From: Gilliamella apis
GTDB lineage: Bacteria; Pseudomonadota; Gammaproteobacteria; Enterobacterales; Orbaceae
NCBI RefSeq assembly: GCF_030758615.1
Contig: NZ_CP132381.1
Span: 2,046,001-2,110,000, forward strand
DNA: 64,000 nt
Direction: 5' to 3'
Shown one piece after another: positions 9,872 to 19,488 of the stretch. Positions within the stretch are counted from its first letter, which is position 1; each line of letters starts with the position of its first letter. The notes under the pieces were generated by a model. It had not been told where the DNA came from and ran no database searches. It saw nothing but the letters and a program-made list of their open reading frames with translations. The translations under genes and the position numbers were made by a program.

Positions 9872-9919
9872 ATTGTTATCATTTATATATATATAAATTA
9901 AATTGAGCAAATTAATCAC

Positions 9920-11686
9920 CTAATTTAATTTACTTTCGTAAAGTTTTGCATATAAACCATTTTGCGATAATAATTCTTGATGGTTTCCTTGTTCAATAAT
10001 TTCACCGCTATCGATAACTATAATTTTATCAGCTTTTTCAATTGTAGATAATCTATGTGCAATAACAATTGATGTGCGACCTTTTTGTAATTCATCCAAT
10101 GCTTTCTGTATCGCATTTTCTGATTCCGAATCCAATGCTGATGTAGCTTCATCTAAAATTAAAATTGGAGTATTGCGTAATAAAGCCCTAGCAATGGCAA
10201 TACGTTGACGTTGGCCTCCAGATAATCGTGTACCATTTTCTCCGACTATAGTATCAAAACCTTTTTCAAGTCCTGTTATAAAATCATAGGCATAAGCTTT
10301 TTTTGCTGCTTCTTCAATCTGACTTTGTGAATATTCCCCCATTCGTCCGTAAATAATATTATTTGCTATGGTATCATTAAATAAATGAACATTTTGAGAA
10401 ACTAAACCAATTTGGTTTCGTAAACTATATAATGTGAAATCTTGGATATTTAAATTATCAATTAGAATTTGGCCATCTTCAATATCATAAAAGCGAGTAA
10501 TTAAACTTGCTATTGTGGTCTTCCCGGAGCCTGAACGCCCAACTAAAGCAACAGTTTTACCATGCTCTACTTTAAAATTAATATTTTTTAATGCTGGCTC
10601 TTGTCTTGTTTCATATGTAAAAGAAACATTTTTAAATTCAACATTACCTTTCACACGTTCAATAGTAATATCACCACTGTCTTTTTCAATGGGTTGTTCA
10701 AATATTGAAAATAAAGTCTGACATGCAGCCATCCCTTTTTGAAATTCAGCGTTAACATTGGTTAAACTTTTGATCGGTTGCATTAAAGCAACAAGTGAAG
10801 AAAACACAACAATAAATTGTCCCGGTGTAATATTCAATTCCGGGTCACTAGCCATTAACAAAACAAAAGCAATCGCAAATGAAATAATAAGCTGAATAAT
10901 TGGTGTAGATAGAGCGGAAATAGATACTAGGCGCATAGTATCTCTACGAAATTTATTACTAACCTTTTCGAAGTTATTTGATTCCTCATCTTGAGCACCA
11001 AAAAGAAGAATTTCTCTATGACCTTTTAACATTTGTTCAACAGACATAGTGACATTACCCATTGAGTTTTGCATGTTTTTTGCCATTTTTCGAAACTTTA
11101 TTGACACAAAGGTAATTAGACCAATTACAATAGGGGTAATAAAAATCAGAGATAATGATAGTTGCCAACTATTGCTAAACATTGTATAAAATAATCCAAA
11201 AATGAATGCAGATTCTCGAACAATAGTAATCAAAGCATCTGAAGACGAGGATGCTACTTGCTCTGTATCATATGTTATACGGGATAATAATCGTCCAGCT
11301 GAATTTTTATCATAAAAACTTACAGGAGAATCAACAAAATGGTTAAAAAGTCTTTGGCGTATTTTAAGTACAACCTTAGTTGAAATTAGGGAAAGAAAAA
11401 AAGAATACGCGTAATTAGCGACGCCACGAAGTAAAACTAAGCCGAAAATATATATTGGCGCCATAAATAAAAAATTCTGATCATTTTCGACAAAGCCTTT
11501 ATCAAGCAAAGGTTGTAATATCGCTATAAGTGAAGTATCAGCAAATGCACTAGTAATTAATAATATTATTGCAAAAAAAAGCAACAATTTATTTTTAGCT
11601 ATATATGGCCATAACTTAGAAAATGTATATAACGTAGAAAAATCTCGATCGATATCGTTATTAATAGTTGTGCTATTTTTTTTCAT
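9920..11686 (-). CDS. msbA: MsbA-like lipid A flippase, downstream copy
   Basis: Half-size ABC exporter that flips lipid A-core across the inner membrane. The 588-residue product has six membrane helices in the first about 320 residues. The ATPase domain follows, with Walker A GRSGSGKTT, Q-loop GLVSQNVHLF, signature LSGGQRQR, Walker B ILILDEATSAL with the catalytic Glu, and H-loop IAHRLS. I start it at the ATG at 11684-11686 (MKKNSTTINN). The longer frame to 11743 would run back into the upstream paralogue. The gap from the paralogue's stop is 13 bases, so the two are co-transcribed. Homodimers or a heterodimer with the neighbour are possible. Confidence 0.88.
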   Translation of the reverse strand: MKKNSTTINNDIDRDFSTLYTFSKLWPYIAKNKLLLFFAIILLITSAFADTSLIAILQPLLDKGFVENDQNFLFMAPIYIFGLVLLRGVANYAYSFFLSLISTKVVLKIRQRLFNHFVDSPVSFYDKNSAGRLLSRITYDTEQVASSSSDALITIVRESAFIFGLFYTMFSNSWQLSLSLIFITPIVIGLITFVSIKFRKMAKNMQNSMGNVTMSVEQMLKGHREILLFGAQDEESNNFEKVSNKFRRDTMRLVSISALSTPIIQLIISFAIAFVLLMASDPELNITPGQFIVVFSSLVALMQPIKSLTNVNAEFQKGMAACQTLFSIFEQPIEKDSGDITIERVKGNVEFKNVSFTYETRQEPALKNINFKVEHGKTVALVGRSGSGKTTIASLITRFYDIEDGQILIDNLNIQDFTLYSLRNQIGLVSQNVHLFNDTIANNIIYGRMGEYSQSQIEEAAKKAYAYDFITGLEKGFDTIVGENGTRLSGGQRQRIAIARALLRNTPILILDEATSALDSESENAIQKALDELQKGRTSIVIAHRLSTIEKADKIIVIDSGEIIEQGNHQELLSQNGLYAKLYESKLN

Positions 11687-11699
11687 AATATAATTTTGA

Positions 11700-13436
11700 T
11701 TAAGAGTTAAATTGTAAATGATACATTGAGGCATAAATACCATTTTTGGATAATAAAGTTTGGTGAGTCCCTTCCTCTACAAGTCCTCCGTGATCAATAA
11801 CCAAAATTCGGTCAGCTTGTTCAATGGTAGATAGTCTATGGGCAATAATAATAGAGGTACGATTCTTCCTTAAATTTTCAATTGCTTGTTGCACAAATCT
11901 TTCTGACTCATTATCCAGAGCAGAGGTGGCTTCATCCAAAATTAAAATTGAGTTATTACGGAGTAATACCCTTGCAATTGCTATTCGTTGGCGCTGTCCT
12001 CCAGACAATAAAATTCCATTATCACCAATTTCAGTATCAATTCCATTTTCTAATTTATTTATAAATTCCATGGCATTAGCCTGCTTAGCTGCCTCTATAA
12101 TATCTTCTCTGGTATACCTATTTTTAGCACCATATGCAATATTATCAGCAATTGTTCCACTAAATAAATGAACCTGTTGAGATACATATCCAATTTGATT
12201 ACGTAATGATCTTAGCGTATATTCTTTTATATTAATTGAATCGATTAATATCTCACCGTCAACAATATCATAAAATCGTGGTATTAGATTTGCTATAGTT
12301 GTTTTTCCAGCACCAGAGCGACCGACTAAAGCTATAGTTTCTCCCCTTTTAACCTTGAAACTAATATTTTTTAATGATGGTACCGTATTTTCTGGATATG
12401 TATATGTAACTTTTTTAAAATCAATGCCTTCTTCAACGCTTGTTAATTCAATTATTCCTCTATCCTCTTCGATCTTTGATTCTAAAAGATTAAATAATGA
12501 TTCACAAGCAACAGCCCCCTTTTGTAATTCAAGATGAACACTAGTTAATTCTTTTAATGGACGCATAAAAGCAACCATTGCAGAAAAAACAACTGTAAAC
12601 GAGCCTGGGGTAATATCTAAGGCTTGACTTGCAACTAAATATAATATAAAACCTAAAGCTATAGTTGTAACTAATTGAATAATTGGAGATGATAAACCTG
12701 ATACTAAAACAATCTTTAAAATACTTCTTCTAAAAGATTTATTAATCGAGTAAAAGTTATTTTTTTCATAATTTTGGGCATTAAAAATTAATATTTCTTT
12801 ATGTCCCTTGATCATTTCATCAGCAGCAATACCAATGTCTCCAACTCCTTTCTGCATAAAGATAAGAGTCTGTCTAAACTTTTTCGCTATAAACTGGGCA
12901 ATAAAGATAACCAACGGTACAAGAAAAAGTAAAACTAGCGCTAATTTCCAATTTCCATAAAACATTACAATACTTAAACCAATAGCATATGTAATTTCTC
13001 TCACCAATATAATGAGGGCATCAGATGATGCTTTAGATAACAATTGAGTATTATAGGTTATAATAGTTACCAGTTCTCCTATAGTATTTTTATTAAGAAA
13101 ACTTATAGAACTTTTTAATAAGTGATTAAAAATTAATTGTCGAAATTTATTTACAACTTTACCAGAAAGCCATGAAAGGCAATAAGTTGAACAATAATTA
13201 GATAATCCGCGTAAAGTCATCAAACCAATAATACCAATTGAAAAAAGAATTAAAAGTTCATAGTTCTTATCCATCAAACCGTTATCTAACAATGGTTTTG
13301 TTAATGAAATTAAAGTTGCATCAGTCGCAGCATTTACCAAAAGTGCTATAATAGCAACAATTAGAGCTTTTTTATGTGGATAAATAAATGGCCACAATTG
13401 TTTAATAGTATTTAATGAGTTATATTTATTTAGCAT
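11700..13436 (-). CDS. MsbA-like lipid A flippase, upstream copy
   Basis: A 578-residue ABC exporter of the MsbA family, with six N-terminal helices and a complete ATPase domain: GRSGAGKTT, QQVHLFSGTIADN, LSGGQRQR, ILILDEATSAL and IIAHRLS. It aligns with the next gene over its whole length, including the TPGSFTVVFSAMVAFMRPLK/TPGQFIVVF-type helix 6 region. Both keep all ATPase residues, so neither looks degenerate. A tandem msbA pair inside a glycosyltransferase block suggests specialised export of modified LOS. Which copy is the essential one cannot be told. No kdtA/lpxK neighbour is present, unlike the enteric msbA locus. Confidence 0.85.
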   Translation of the reverse strand: MLNKYNSLNTIKQLWPFIYPHKKALIVAIIALLVNAATDATLISLTKPLLDNGLMDKNYELLILFSIGIIGLMTLRGLSNYCSTYCLSWLSGKVVNKFRQLIFNHLLKSSISFLNKNTIGELVTIITYNTQLLSKASSDALIILVREITYAIGLSIVMFYGNWKLALVLLFLVPLVIFIAQFIAKKFRQTLIFMQKGVGDIGIAADEMIKGHKEILIFNAQNYEKNNFYSINKSFRRSILKIVLVSGLSSPIIQLVTTIALGFILYLVASQALDITPGSFTVVFSAMVAFMRPLKELTSVHLELQKGAVACESLFNLLESKIEEDRGIIELTSVEEGIDFKKVTYTYPENTVPSLKNISFKVKRGETIALVGRSGAGKTTIANLIPRFYDIVDGEILIDSINIKEYTLRSLRNQIGYVSQQVHLFSGTIADNIAYGAKNRYTREDIIEAAKQANAMEFINKLENGIDTEIGDNGILLSGGQRQRIAIARVLLRNNSILILDEATSALDNESERFVQQAIENLRKNRTSIIIAHRLSTIEQADRILVIDHGGLVEEGTHQTLLSKNGIYASMYHLQFNS

Positions 13437-13685
13437 AAGGATTAAAAAAATTTATTTTGTTTCCATTATACTATACATTATGACACTTTAGTTTAAATAT
13501 TATTACAATTCTTTTTCAACTAGTAGTAGCACTAATTTGTATTACCTATATAATAATTAGAAATAAACTCCATTTTTGCTTATAGTCTATCTAATTATTA
13601 GTTTATATTGAAATTTTACATCAATTGTAAGTATATTCTAAATCAATTACTTTATTTGTAGATTTTTAAGGATAGGAAATAATCA

Positions 13686-14708
13686 ATGTATTTTAATGCT
13701 AACAAGATTATTAAAAAAAAAATAGAATTTTTTTCAAACAGCAATAATAATACTGATACATTAAATATAGCATATGGAATTGATCGTAATTTTTTTCTAG
13801 GCTGTGCAGTTTCCATTTCCTCGATTTTATTATTTAACTCTAAATTTAATTTTTCATTTCATGTATTCACTAACAGTTTATCATCTGAATTCGAAAGGAT
13901 CATGAAATTATTAAATAAACAATTTAACGTGAACATAACAATTTATTTAGTAGATGATGATACTTTTGCTGAACTACCAACTACAAAAATTTGGACTATA
14001 GCGACTTATTTTCGATTTATAGTAGCTAATTATTTTTATCAAAAAATTGATAAAATTCTATATATTGATGCAGATATTATATGTAAAGGCTCCTTAGAAG
14101 AATTATTTTCATTGCAATTTGATGACAATATTGCTTATGTAGTAAAAGACAAAGATGCTATATGGTGGAATAAATGTGCAATTCGGCTAAATGAACCCAA
14201 TTTATCTAAAGGTTATTTTAATGCAGGATTTTTACTAATTAATTTAAATAAATGGAATGAATTAAATATAAATAGCCAAGCATTGAAAATGCTATCTGAT
14301 ATTAATAAATCAAAAAAACTGACTCACCTTGATCAGGATGTTTTAAATTTACTATTATTAAAAAAAGTTAAATATCTTGATAGTAAATATAATCAACAAG
14401 TTAGTGTTAATTATGAACTAAAATATAAGACTAAAAATAAAATTTATTCTCCCATTTTAGATCAAACAATATTAATCCATTATATCGGACCAACTAAACC
14501 TTGGCATACATGGGCGAAAGATTATAAATGCTCACAATATTTTATAACCGTTAAAGAACGATCTCCCTTAAAATCAATACCATTACTATCAGCTACGAAT
14601 GCTAATCAAATGAGATATTGCTCAAAACATAAAATGCATCAGAAAAAATATTTTTCTGGAATAATTTGCAATATCCTATATTATCTAAAAAAAATAACTA
14701 AAAGCTGA
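13686..14708 (+). CDS. GT8 lipopolysaccharide glycosyltransferase with a 5' A10 run
   Basis: A 340-residue GT8 enzyme with LNIAYGIDRNFFLGCAVS, DAD at 128-130 (YIDADIIC), KGYFNAGFLLINLNKW, HLDQDVLNLLL, and a C-terminal HYIGPTKPWHTW followed by RSPLKS. It resembles WaaI/WaaO-type outer-core transferases. Ten consecutive A at 13713-13722 encode part of the IIKKKIE segment near codon 10. A change of one base there would remove the protein, so it may be phase-variable. It is divergent from the msbA pair and convergent with the sugar operon, nine bases away. Confidence 0.84.
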   Translation: MYFNANKIIKKKIEFFSNSNNNTDTLNIAYGIDRNFFLGCAVSISSILLFNSKFNFSFHVFTNSLSSEFERIMKLLNKQFNVNITIYLVDDDTFAELPTTKIWTIATYFRFIVANYFYQKIDKILYIDADIICKGSLEELFSLQFDDNIAYVVKDKDAIWWNKCAIRLNEPNLSKGYFNAGFLLINLNKWNELNINSQALKMLSDINKSKKLTHLDQDVLNLLLLKKVKYLDSKYNQQVSVNYELKYKTKNKIYSPILDQTILIHYIGPTKPWHTWAKDYKCSQYFITVKERSPLKSIPLLSATNANQMRYCSKHKMHQKKYFSGIICNILYYLKKITKS

Positions 14709-14717
14709 TAATTTTTT

Positions 14718-15731
14718 CTATATTATATGAATATCATTAATAATTTTAGTTAACATTGCATCAGCACTGTATTGATATAAAATGTCTAAGGAAATAGGTG
14801 AAAACGTTGTCTGTAAAAATACTGAAATATTCATATAATTTTCATCTTCAAGAATAAAAATCTGTTCTGGATTGTAAAAATTATATTCTCTAATAGATTT
14901 GTTAGTAGTTATTAATTTTTTATTAAATAAGATCGCTTCTATAGCTCTTAATGTTATTCCTGTTTGACCTATTTGTCCTATTTCCAGAATAACATCACTT
15001 TCTTTTACTTTTTCTATATTTTCAAAATAACTAATTTTTTTCCCTAACTTATAAAAGTTTGATTCTTTCAAAGTCGATGATATATCTTTAACTATGTCAT
15101 AATTAATCAAATTAAAATCAATTTTATAATTATCATCTTGCAATCTAGGTGCTAATTTATTAATTATTTCAACTCGATGTTCCAAATACTCGCCAATAAA
15201 AAAACAGTTTTTTGAAAGATTTTTATTATCTAATTCGATTCTAATCTTTTTCATTTCAGAAAAAGTAAAAGGCAAAAACTGGTTCAAATAGGTAAAATTA
15301 TATTTTCTACAATCATCGAAATCAAAACTATATATTTTATCGAAATGAGGAGTAATTTTAGTTATATAATCTTCATCTTGACGTAGCCATTTTTTTTTGT
15401 TTTTCATACTATTGTTTAAAACATCTATAGTATCTCTTAAAACTAAAACTCGATGACAATTCACATCTTTAATTAAATCTATAAATCCTGATATAGCAAA
15501 GCCACTACACAATAAAATATCTTCAGCTTTTAGGTTTTTTAATTTTATATATCGATTAAGATTAATAAACCATTGACGAGGAAAATTTCTTTTTTCTAAT
15601 GAAAAATTAATATTCCTAAAATGTTTCATTAATTTATTAAAAAGTACTACATCATATTCAGATTTTAGGGAGTTAACCATATATTTTTCATAGTCAGCAT
15701 TCCATTCCGAAAAGTAAACAGTCATTATCAT
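14718..15731 (-). CDS. Putative glycosyltransferase, GT-B-like (CgeB-type C-terminus)
   Basis: A 337-residue protein I cannot assign firmly. No membrane segment is visible. The C-terminal half has a GT-B-like acidic/loop block (SDVILEIGQIGQTGITLRAI then EAILFNKKLITTN and EQIFIL). Such blocks occur in nucleotide-sugar transferases related to CgeB. The N-terminal half starts MIMTVYFSEWNADYEKY. It is the last gene of the leftward sugar operon, 12 bases after rmlD, so a role as the rhamnosyl or amino-sugar transferase is reasonable. It carries an A9 run (15390-15398). A non-transferase function cannot be excluded. Confidence 0.5.
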   Translation of the reverse strand: MIMTVYFSEWNADYEKYMVNSLKSEYDVVLFNKLMKHFRNINFSLEKRNFPRQWFINLNRYIKLKNLKAEDILLCSGFAISGFIDLIKDVNCHRVLVLRDTIDVLNNSMKNKKKWLRQDEDYITKITPHFDKIYSFDFDDCRKYNFTYLNQFLPFTFSEMKKIRIELDNKNLSKNCFFIGEYLEHRVEIINKLAPRLQDDNYKIDFNLINYDIVKDISSTLKESNFYKLGKKISYFENIEKVKESDVILEIGQIGQTGITLRAIEAILFNKKLITTNKSIREYNFYNPEQIFILEDENYMNISVFLQTTFSPISLDILYQYSADAMLTKIINDIHII

Positions 15732-15743
15732 GACACCTTATAA

Positions 15744-16601
15744 TTATTTAATTTTGGAAATACATATTGCTAATTCTTTTTTCCAATCAGAATCTTTGAT
15801 ACCATATTGAATTATTTTTTTAGTAGATAAAACTGAATATAAAGGTCTTAATGCTTTAGTACCAAAATCTTTAGTATGAATAGGTAGAATTTTAGGCATT
15901 TCAGTTATAGTACCCTGTTTTAAAGCGATATCAAATATTTGTTTAGCAAATAAATACCATGTTGTGGGTTCATTTCCACAATAGTGATATATTCCACCAT
16001 CAATGTTTTTTCGCAATAACTTGACAATTGTTTTTGCTAAGTCACCAGCATAGGTAGGTTTACCAAATTGATCATCTACTATCGATAATTTTTTTTTTGA
16101 GGAAGCTGACTTTAGCATAGTTTTAACAAAATTATTGTTATATTCACTAAATAGCCATGAAGTCCTAATTATTATTGCTGAAGGATCAGTTTCAAGGATT
16201 GCTAATTCGCCATTACGTTTAGTTTGACCATATACATTAATGGGATTAGTTAAATCAGTTTCTAAATAAGGTGAATTTTTAGTACCATCAAAAACATAAT
16301 CGGTTGAAAGGTGAATAAGCCTTAGGTGATATTTATTTGATGCGATTGCTAAATTTTTGGAGCCTAATACATTAACATTATAAGCTAATTCTTGTTCAAC
16401 TTCTGCATTATCTACCGCCGTATATGCGGCGGTGTTTACAATAAACTCAGGTTGATATAATGATAATAAATCATCAACAGCTGAATAATTACTGATATCC
16501 AATTGTTGGTGATTAACTGCTATTAATCGCCAGCTTGAAGGAAATATATTTCTCAAACATTGACCTACTTGACCTTCTGAACCAGTTAGTAAAACTTTCA
16601 T
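15744..16601 (-). CDS. rfbD: dTDP-4-dehydrorhamnose reductase
   Basis: RmlD carries out the last, NADPH-dependent step to dTDP-L-rhamnose. The 285 residues show the Rossmann loop LTGSEGQVGQ, the STDYVFDG motif, the active-site NVYGQTKRNGE (YxxxK), and RTSWLFSEYNNNF. It lies four bases after rmlC in the order rmlB-A-C-D. The gene contains an A10 coding run (16089-16098) at the SSKKKLS segment, which is prone to slippage. Cytosolic. Confidence 0.95.
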   Translation of the reverse strand: MKVLLTGSEGQVGQCLRNIFPSSWRLIAVNHQQLDISNYSAVDDLLSLYQPEFIVNTAAYTAVDNAEVEQELAYNVNVLGSKNLAIASNKYHLRLIHLSTDYVFDGTKNSPYLETDLTNPINVYGQTKRNGELAILETDPSAIIIRTSWLFSEYNNNFVKTMLKSASSKKKLSIVDDQFGKPTYAGDLAKTIVKLLRKNIDGGIYHYCGNEPTTWYLFAKQIFDIALKQGTITEMPKILPIHTKDFGTKALRPLYSVLSTKKIIQYGIKDSDWKKELAICISKIK

Positions 16602-16605
16602 TTAT

Positions 16606-17139
16606 TTAAAATAGTTCCTCAAAAGATTTACCTAACTTATCTTTAGCGGATAATATTGGATTAGATATTGGCCAACTAATGTTTATTGTAGGATCATTCC
16701 ATAACAAACATCTTTCTGATTTTGAGTCATAATAATTTGTACATTTATATTCAAAATCAGCAATATCCGATAAAACTAAAAAACCATGAGCAAATCCAGG
16801 TGGAACCCATAATTGCTTATTATTCTCTGCAGATAAAATCATCCCCACCCATTGACCGAAGGTTGGAGAATCCTTACGAATATCAATAGCCACATCAAAA
16901 ACTTTACCTTGAACAACTCGTAATAATTTACCTTGCGGGTAATCTACTTGGAAGTGCATTCCCCTAAGTACATTTTTAAAAGAACGAGAAAAGTTATCTT
17001 GAACAAATTCATAATTTATACCTAACAATTTTTGATAGCGTTCTTTTTGAAAGGTTTCAAAAAAATAACCTCTATTATCATTTATTACTTTAGGATGAAT
17101 AACTTTGATTCCGTTAATTTTAGTTTCAAAAATCTGCAT
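16606..17139 (-). CDS. rfbC: dTDP-4-dehydrorhamnose 3,5-epimerase
   Basis: RmlC is a cupin that epimerises dTDP-4-keto-6-deoxyglucose at C3 and C5. The 177-residue product contains FFETFQKERY, DNFSRS, the catalytic-histidine motif RGMHFQVDYPQGKLLRV, DVAIDIRKDSPTFGQW and WVPPGFAHGFLVLSD. Length and motifs are standard. It is spaced two bases from rmlA and four from rmlD. Confidence 0.96.
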   Translation of the reverse strand: MQIFETKINGIKVIHPKVINDNRGYFFETFQKERYQKLLGINYEFVQDNFSRSFKNVLRGMHFQVDYPQGKLLRVVQGKVFDVAIDIRKDSPTFGQWVGMILSAENNKQLWVPPGFAHGFLVLSDIADFEYKCTNYYDSKSERCLLWNDPTINISWPISNPILSAKDKLGKSFEELF

Positions 17140-17141
17140 AA

Positions 17142-18011
17142 TTAAATCTTTTCAACAAGTTGATATAGATATTGGCCATATAATGTTTTTTTCGAATCTA
17201 TTGCTTCTTTTCTTATCTGTTCTACACTCAACCAACCATTTCTAAAGGCAATTTCTTCTAAGCAAGCAACTTTTAATCCTTGCCTTTTTTCAATAATTTG
17301 AACAAACGATGATGCTTCAAGCAAACTATCGTGTGTTCCAGTATCTAGCCAAGCAAATCCTCTACCAAGTATCTCTACATTCAATAAACCAGAATCTAAA
17401 TACATTTGATTAAGTGTTGTTATTTCTAATTCTCCACGGCTTGAAGGATTAACTTGTTTTGCCATCTCAACTACGTTTTCATCATAAAAATAGAGTCCAG
17501 TTACAGCCCAATTCGATTTTGGTTTGATTGGTTTTTCTTCAATTGATAATGCTTTAAAATTTTCATCGAAATCTACAACACCAAAACGTTCTGGATCAAC
17601 TACCTGATAGCCAAAAATTGTAGCACCGTCTTTATGAGATACAACTTTTCCTAACTTCCTACCAAAGCTTTCGCCAAAAAAAAGATTATCACCTAAAATT
17701 AGAGCAGATCGCTGATTTTGAATAAATTCTTCACCAATGATAAAAGCTTGTGCCAATCCTTCTGGTTTTGACTGTTGGGCATAACTAAGTTTAATACCAA
17801 ATCTACTACCATCACCTAATAACCGTTTAAACATTGGTAGATCATCTGGTGTAGTAATGACCAAAATATCACGAATTCCAGCTAACATAAGCACAGATAA
17901 AGGATAATATATCATAGGTTTATCATATATTGGTAATAATTGCTTTGATATCCCCCTTGTTATAGGATAAAGACGAGTCCCTGAGCCACCTGCTAATACA
18001 ATACCTTTCAT
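17142..18011 (-). CDS. rfbA: Glucose-1-phosphate thymidylyltransferase
   Basis: RmlA makes dTDP-glucose from glucose-1-phosphate and dTTP. It is therefore the entry point for both the rhamnose and the amino-sugar branches in this locus. The 289 residues start [18 protein letters not shown] (nucleotide-binding loop). They include [30 protein letters not shown] (metal Asp), EEKP and [10 protein letters not shown]. Length is normal. It follows rmlB by eight bases. Confidence 0.96.
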   Translation of the reverse strand: MKGIVLAGGSGTRLYPITRGISKQLLPIYDKPMIYYPLSVLMLAGIRDILVITTPDDLPMFKRLLGDGSRFGIKLSYAQQSKPEGLAQAFIIGEEFIQNQRSALILGDNLFFGESFGRKLGKVVSHKDGATIFGYQVVDPERFGVVDFDENFKALSIEEKPIKPKSNWAVTGLYFYDENVVEMAKQVNPSSRGELEITTLNQMYLDSGLLNVEILGRGFAWLDTGTHDSLLEASSFVQIIEKRQGLKVACLEEIAFRNGWLSVEQIRKEAIDSKKTLYGQYLYQLVEKI

Positions 18012-18019
18012 AATTTACC

Positions 18020-19087
18020 CTATTTTTTAAAAATACCATGCCTTGGTCTAGCGTATGAACCATCTTTTATATGATTGCACCACTCACTATTTTTTAAATA
18101 CCATTCTACTGTTTTACGCATACCACTCTCAAATGTTTCCTGTGGTTTCCAACCTAAATCATGGTATAATTTTGAAGAATCAATAGCATAACGTTGATCA
18201 TGCCCTGGTCTATCAGTAACAAAACAAATTAAATCTTTATAATTAATAACACCATTCGGTTTATTAGGAACCAATTCTTCAAGTAGATCACATATTAGAT
18301 TTACAACATCAATATTTTTTTGCTCATTGTAACCACCGATATTATAATTTCCTCCAACTTTGGCTTGAGTCGCAACTAAATAAAGAGCTCTAGCATGATC
18401 CTCGACATATAGCCAATCTCTGATTTGTTGACCATTACCATAAACAGGCAAAGGTTTCCCTTCTAATGCATTTAAGATCATTAATGGAATTAATTTTTCT
18501 GGGAAGTGATAAGGTCCATAATTATTTGAACAATTAGTAATAACTATTGGTAGCTCAAAAGTCCTATGCCAAGCTCGAACAAGGTGATCACTTGATGCTT
18601 TTGAAGCAGAATAAGGACTACTTGGTGAATAAGGCGTTTTTTCAGTAAATAAATCTGTTGTCCCATGTAAATCACCATAGACTTCATCAGTTGAAATATG
18701 ATGAAAACGGAAGCTTTCTTTTTTAACTATATCCAATGATTTCCAATACGCTAATGCTGCTTCTAAAAGTGTATAGGTACCAATTATATTAGTTTCAATA
18801 AAAGTTGAAGGATTATCAATTGAACGATCTACATGACTTTCTGCTGCTAGATGCATAATAAGATCAGGACGGAAATCATTAATTATCATATCGATAGATT
18901 TTCGATCGCAAATATCAATTTGTTTAAAATGAAATCTTCCTTTGTCAGAAACTTCGGATAATGATTCTAAATTACCAGCATATGTTAATTTATCTATAAC
19001 CAAAACTTCGTCATCAGTATTATTGATAATCAGTCTAACGACCGCGGAACCAATAAAACCTGCACCTCCAGTAACAATAAATTTCAT
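18020..19087 (-). CDS. rfbB: dTDP-glucose 4,6-dehydratase
   Basis: RmlB converts dTDP-glucose to dTDP-4-keto-6-deoxyglucose using tightly bound NAD. The 355 residues show [33 protein letters not shown] with the Asp-Glu pair, and the [15 protein letters not shown] catalytic Tyr/Lys. [17 protein letters not shown] and YAIDSSKL follow. Its product is also the substrate for the FdtA/QdtA isomerase encoded upstream, so it links both branches. There is a 40-base gap from the acpS-like gene. Confidence 0.96.
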   Translation of the reverse strand: MKFIVTGGAGFIGSAVVRLIINNTDDEVLVIDKLTYAGNLESLSEVSDKGRFHFKQIDICDRKSIDMIINDFRPDLIMHLAAESHVDRSIDNPSTFIETNIIGTYTLLEAALAYWKSLDIVKKESFRFHHISTDEVYGDLHGTTDLFTEKTPYSPSSPYSASKASSDHLVRAWHRTFELPIVITNCSNNYGPYHFPEKLIPLMILNALEGKPLPVYGNGQQIRDWLYVEDHARALYLVATQAKVGGNYNIGGYNEQKNIDVVNLICDLLEELVPNKPNGVINYKDLICFVTDRPGHDQRYAIDSSKLYHDLGWKPQETFESGMRKTVEWYLKNSEWCNHIKDGSYARPRHGIFKK

Positions 19088-19127
19088 GTGTTATTTTCCT
19101 AATGTATACAATAAATTTATTCAAAAA

Positions 19128-19484
19128 TTAATTGGTATAAATGATAGCAACAGCCATAGCAGTATCTCTATCATGAGACAAACTAATTCGAATATTTAGA
19201 TAATCATATTTATTATTTAATATTCTTGCTATAGGATGATTTTTTGCTTTATCGTTTTCAATTTCAATTTCATTAACCAATACATCAATAATATTTAAAT
19301 TATAAAGTGCTTTAATAATTGATTCTTTTGCACAAAATCTTACTGCAAGATGCTGTGCGGGATAAGATTTAGATAAACAATAATTTAACTCTATTTTTGT
19401 AAAAATTTTGTTCAAAAAAGAGAAATTTGAAACTTTATCATTAAACCTATCAATTTTTTCAACATCGCAACCAACTGCAAACAT
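19128..19484 (-). CDS. AcpS-type 4'-phosphopantetheinyl transferase, cluster-dedicated
   Basis: About 118 residues of the holo-ACP synthase family, which transfers phosphopantetheine from CoA to carrier-protein serines. Visible are FAVGCDVEKIDRF with Asp7, the VRFCAKESIIKAL helix with Glu54 and Lys58, and the C-terminal ISLSHDRDTAMAVAI. The ATG at 19482-19484 has GGA nine bases upstream. The longer frame to 19529 would overlap the preceding GT2 gene. Two acyl carrier proteins are encoded in the same operon, so this is probably their activator. The housekeeping acpS normally sits by pdxJ, which is absent here. Confidence 0.82.
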   Translation of the reverse strand: MFAVGCDVEKIDRFNDKVSNFSFLNKIFTKIELNYCLSKSYPAQHLAVRFCAKESIIKALYNLNIIDVLVNEIEIENDKAKNHPIARILNNKYDYLNIRISLSHDRDTAMAVAIIYTN

Positions 19485-19488
19485 ATGT

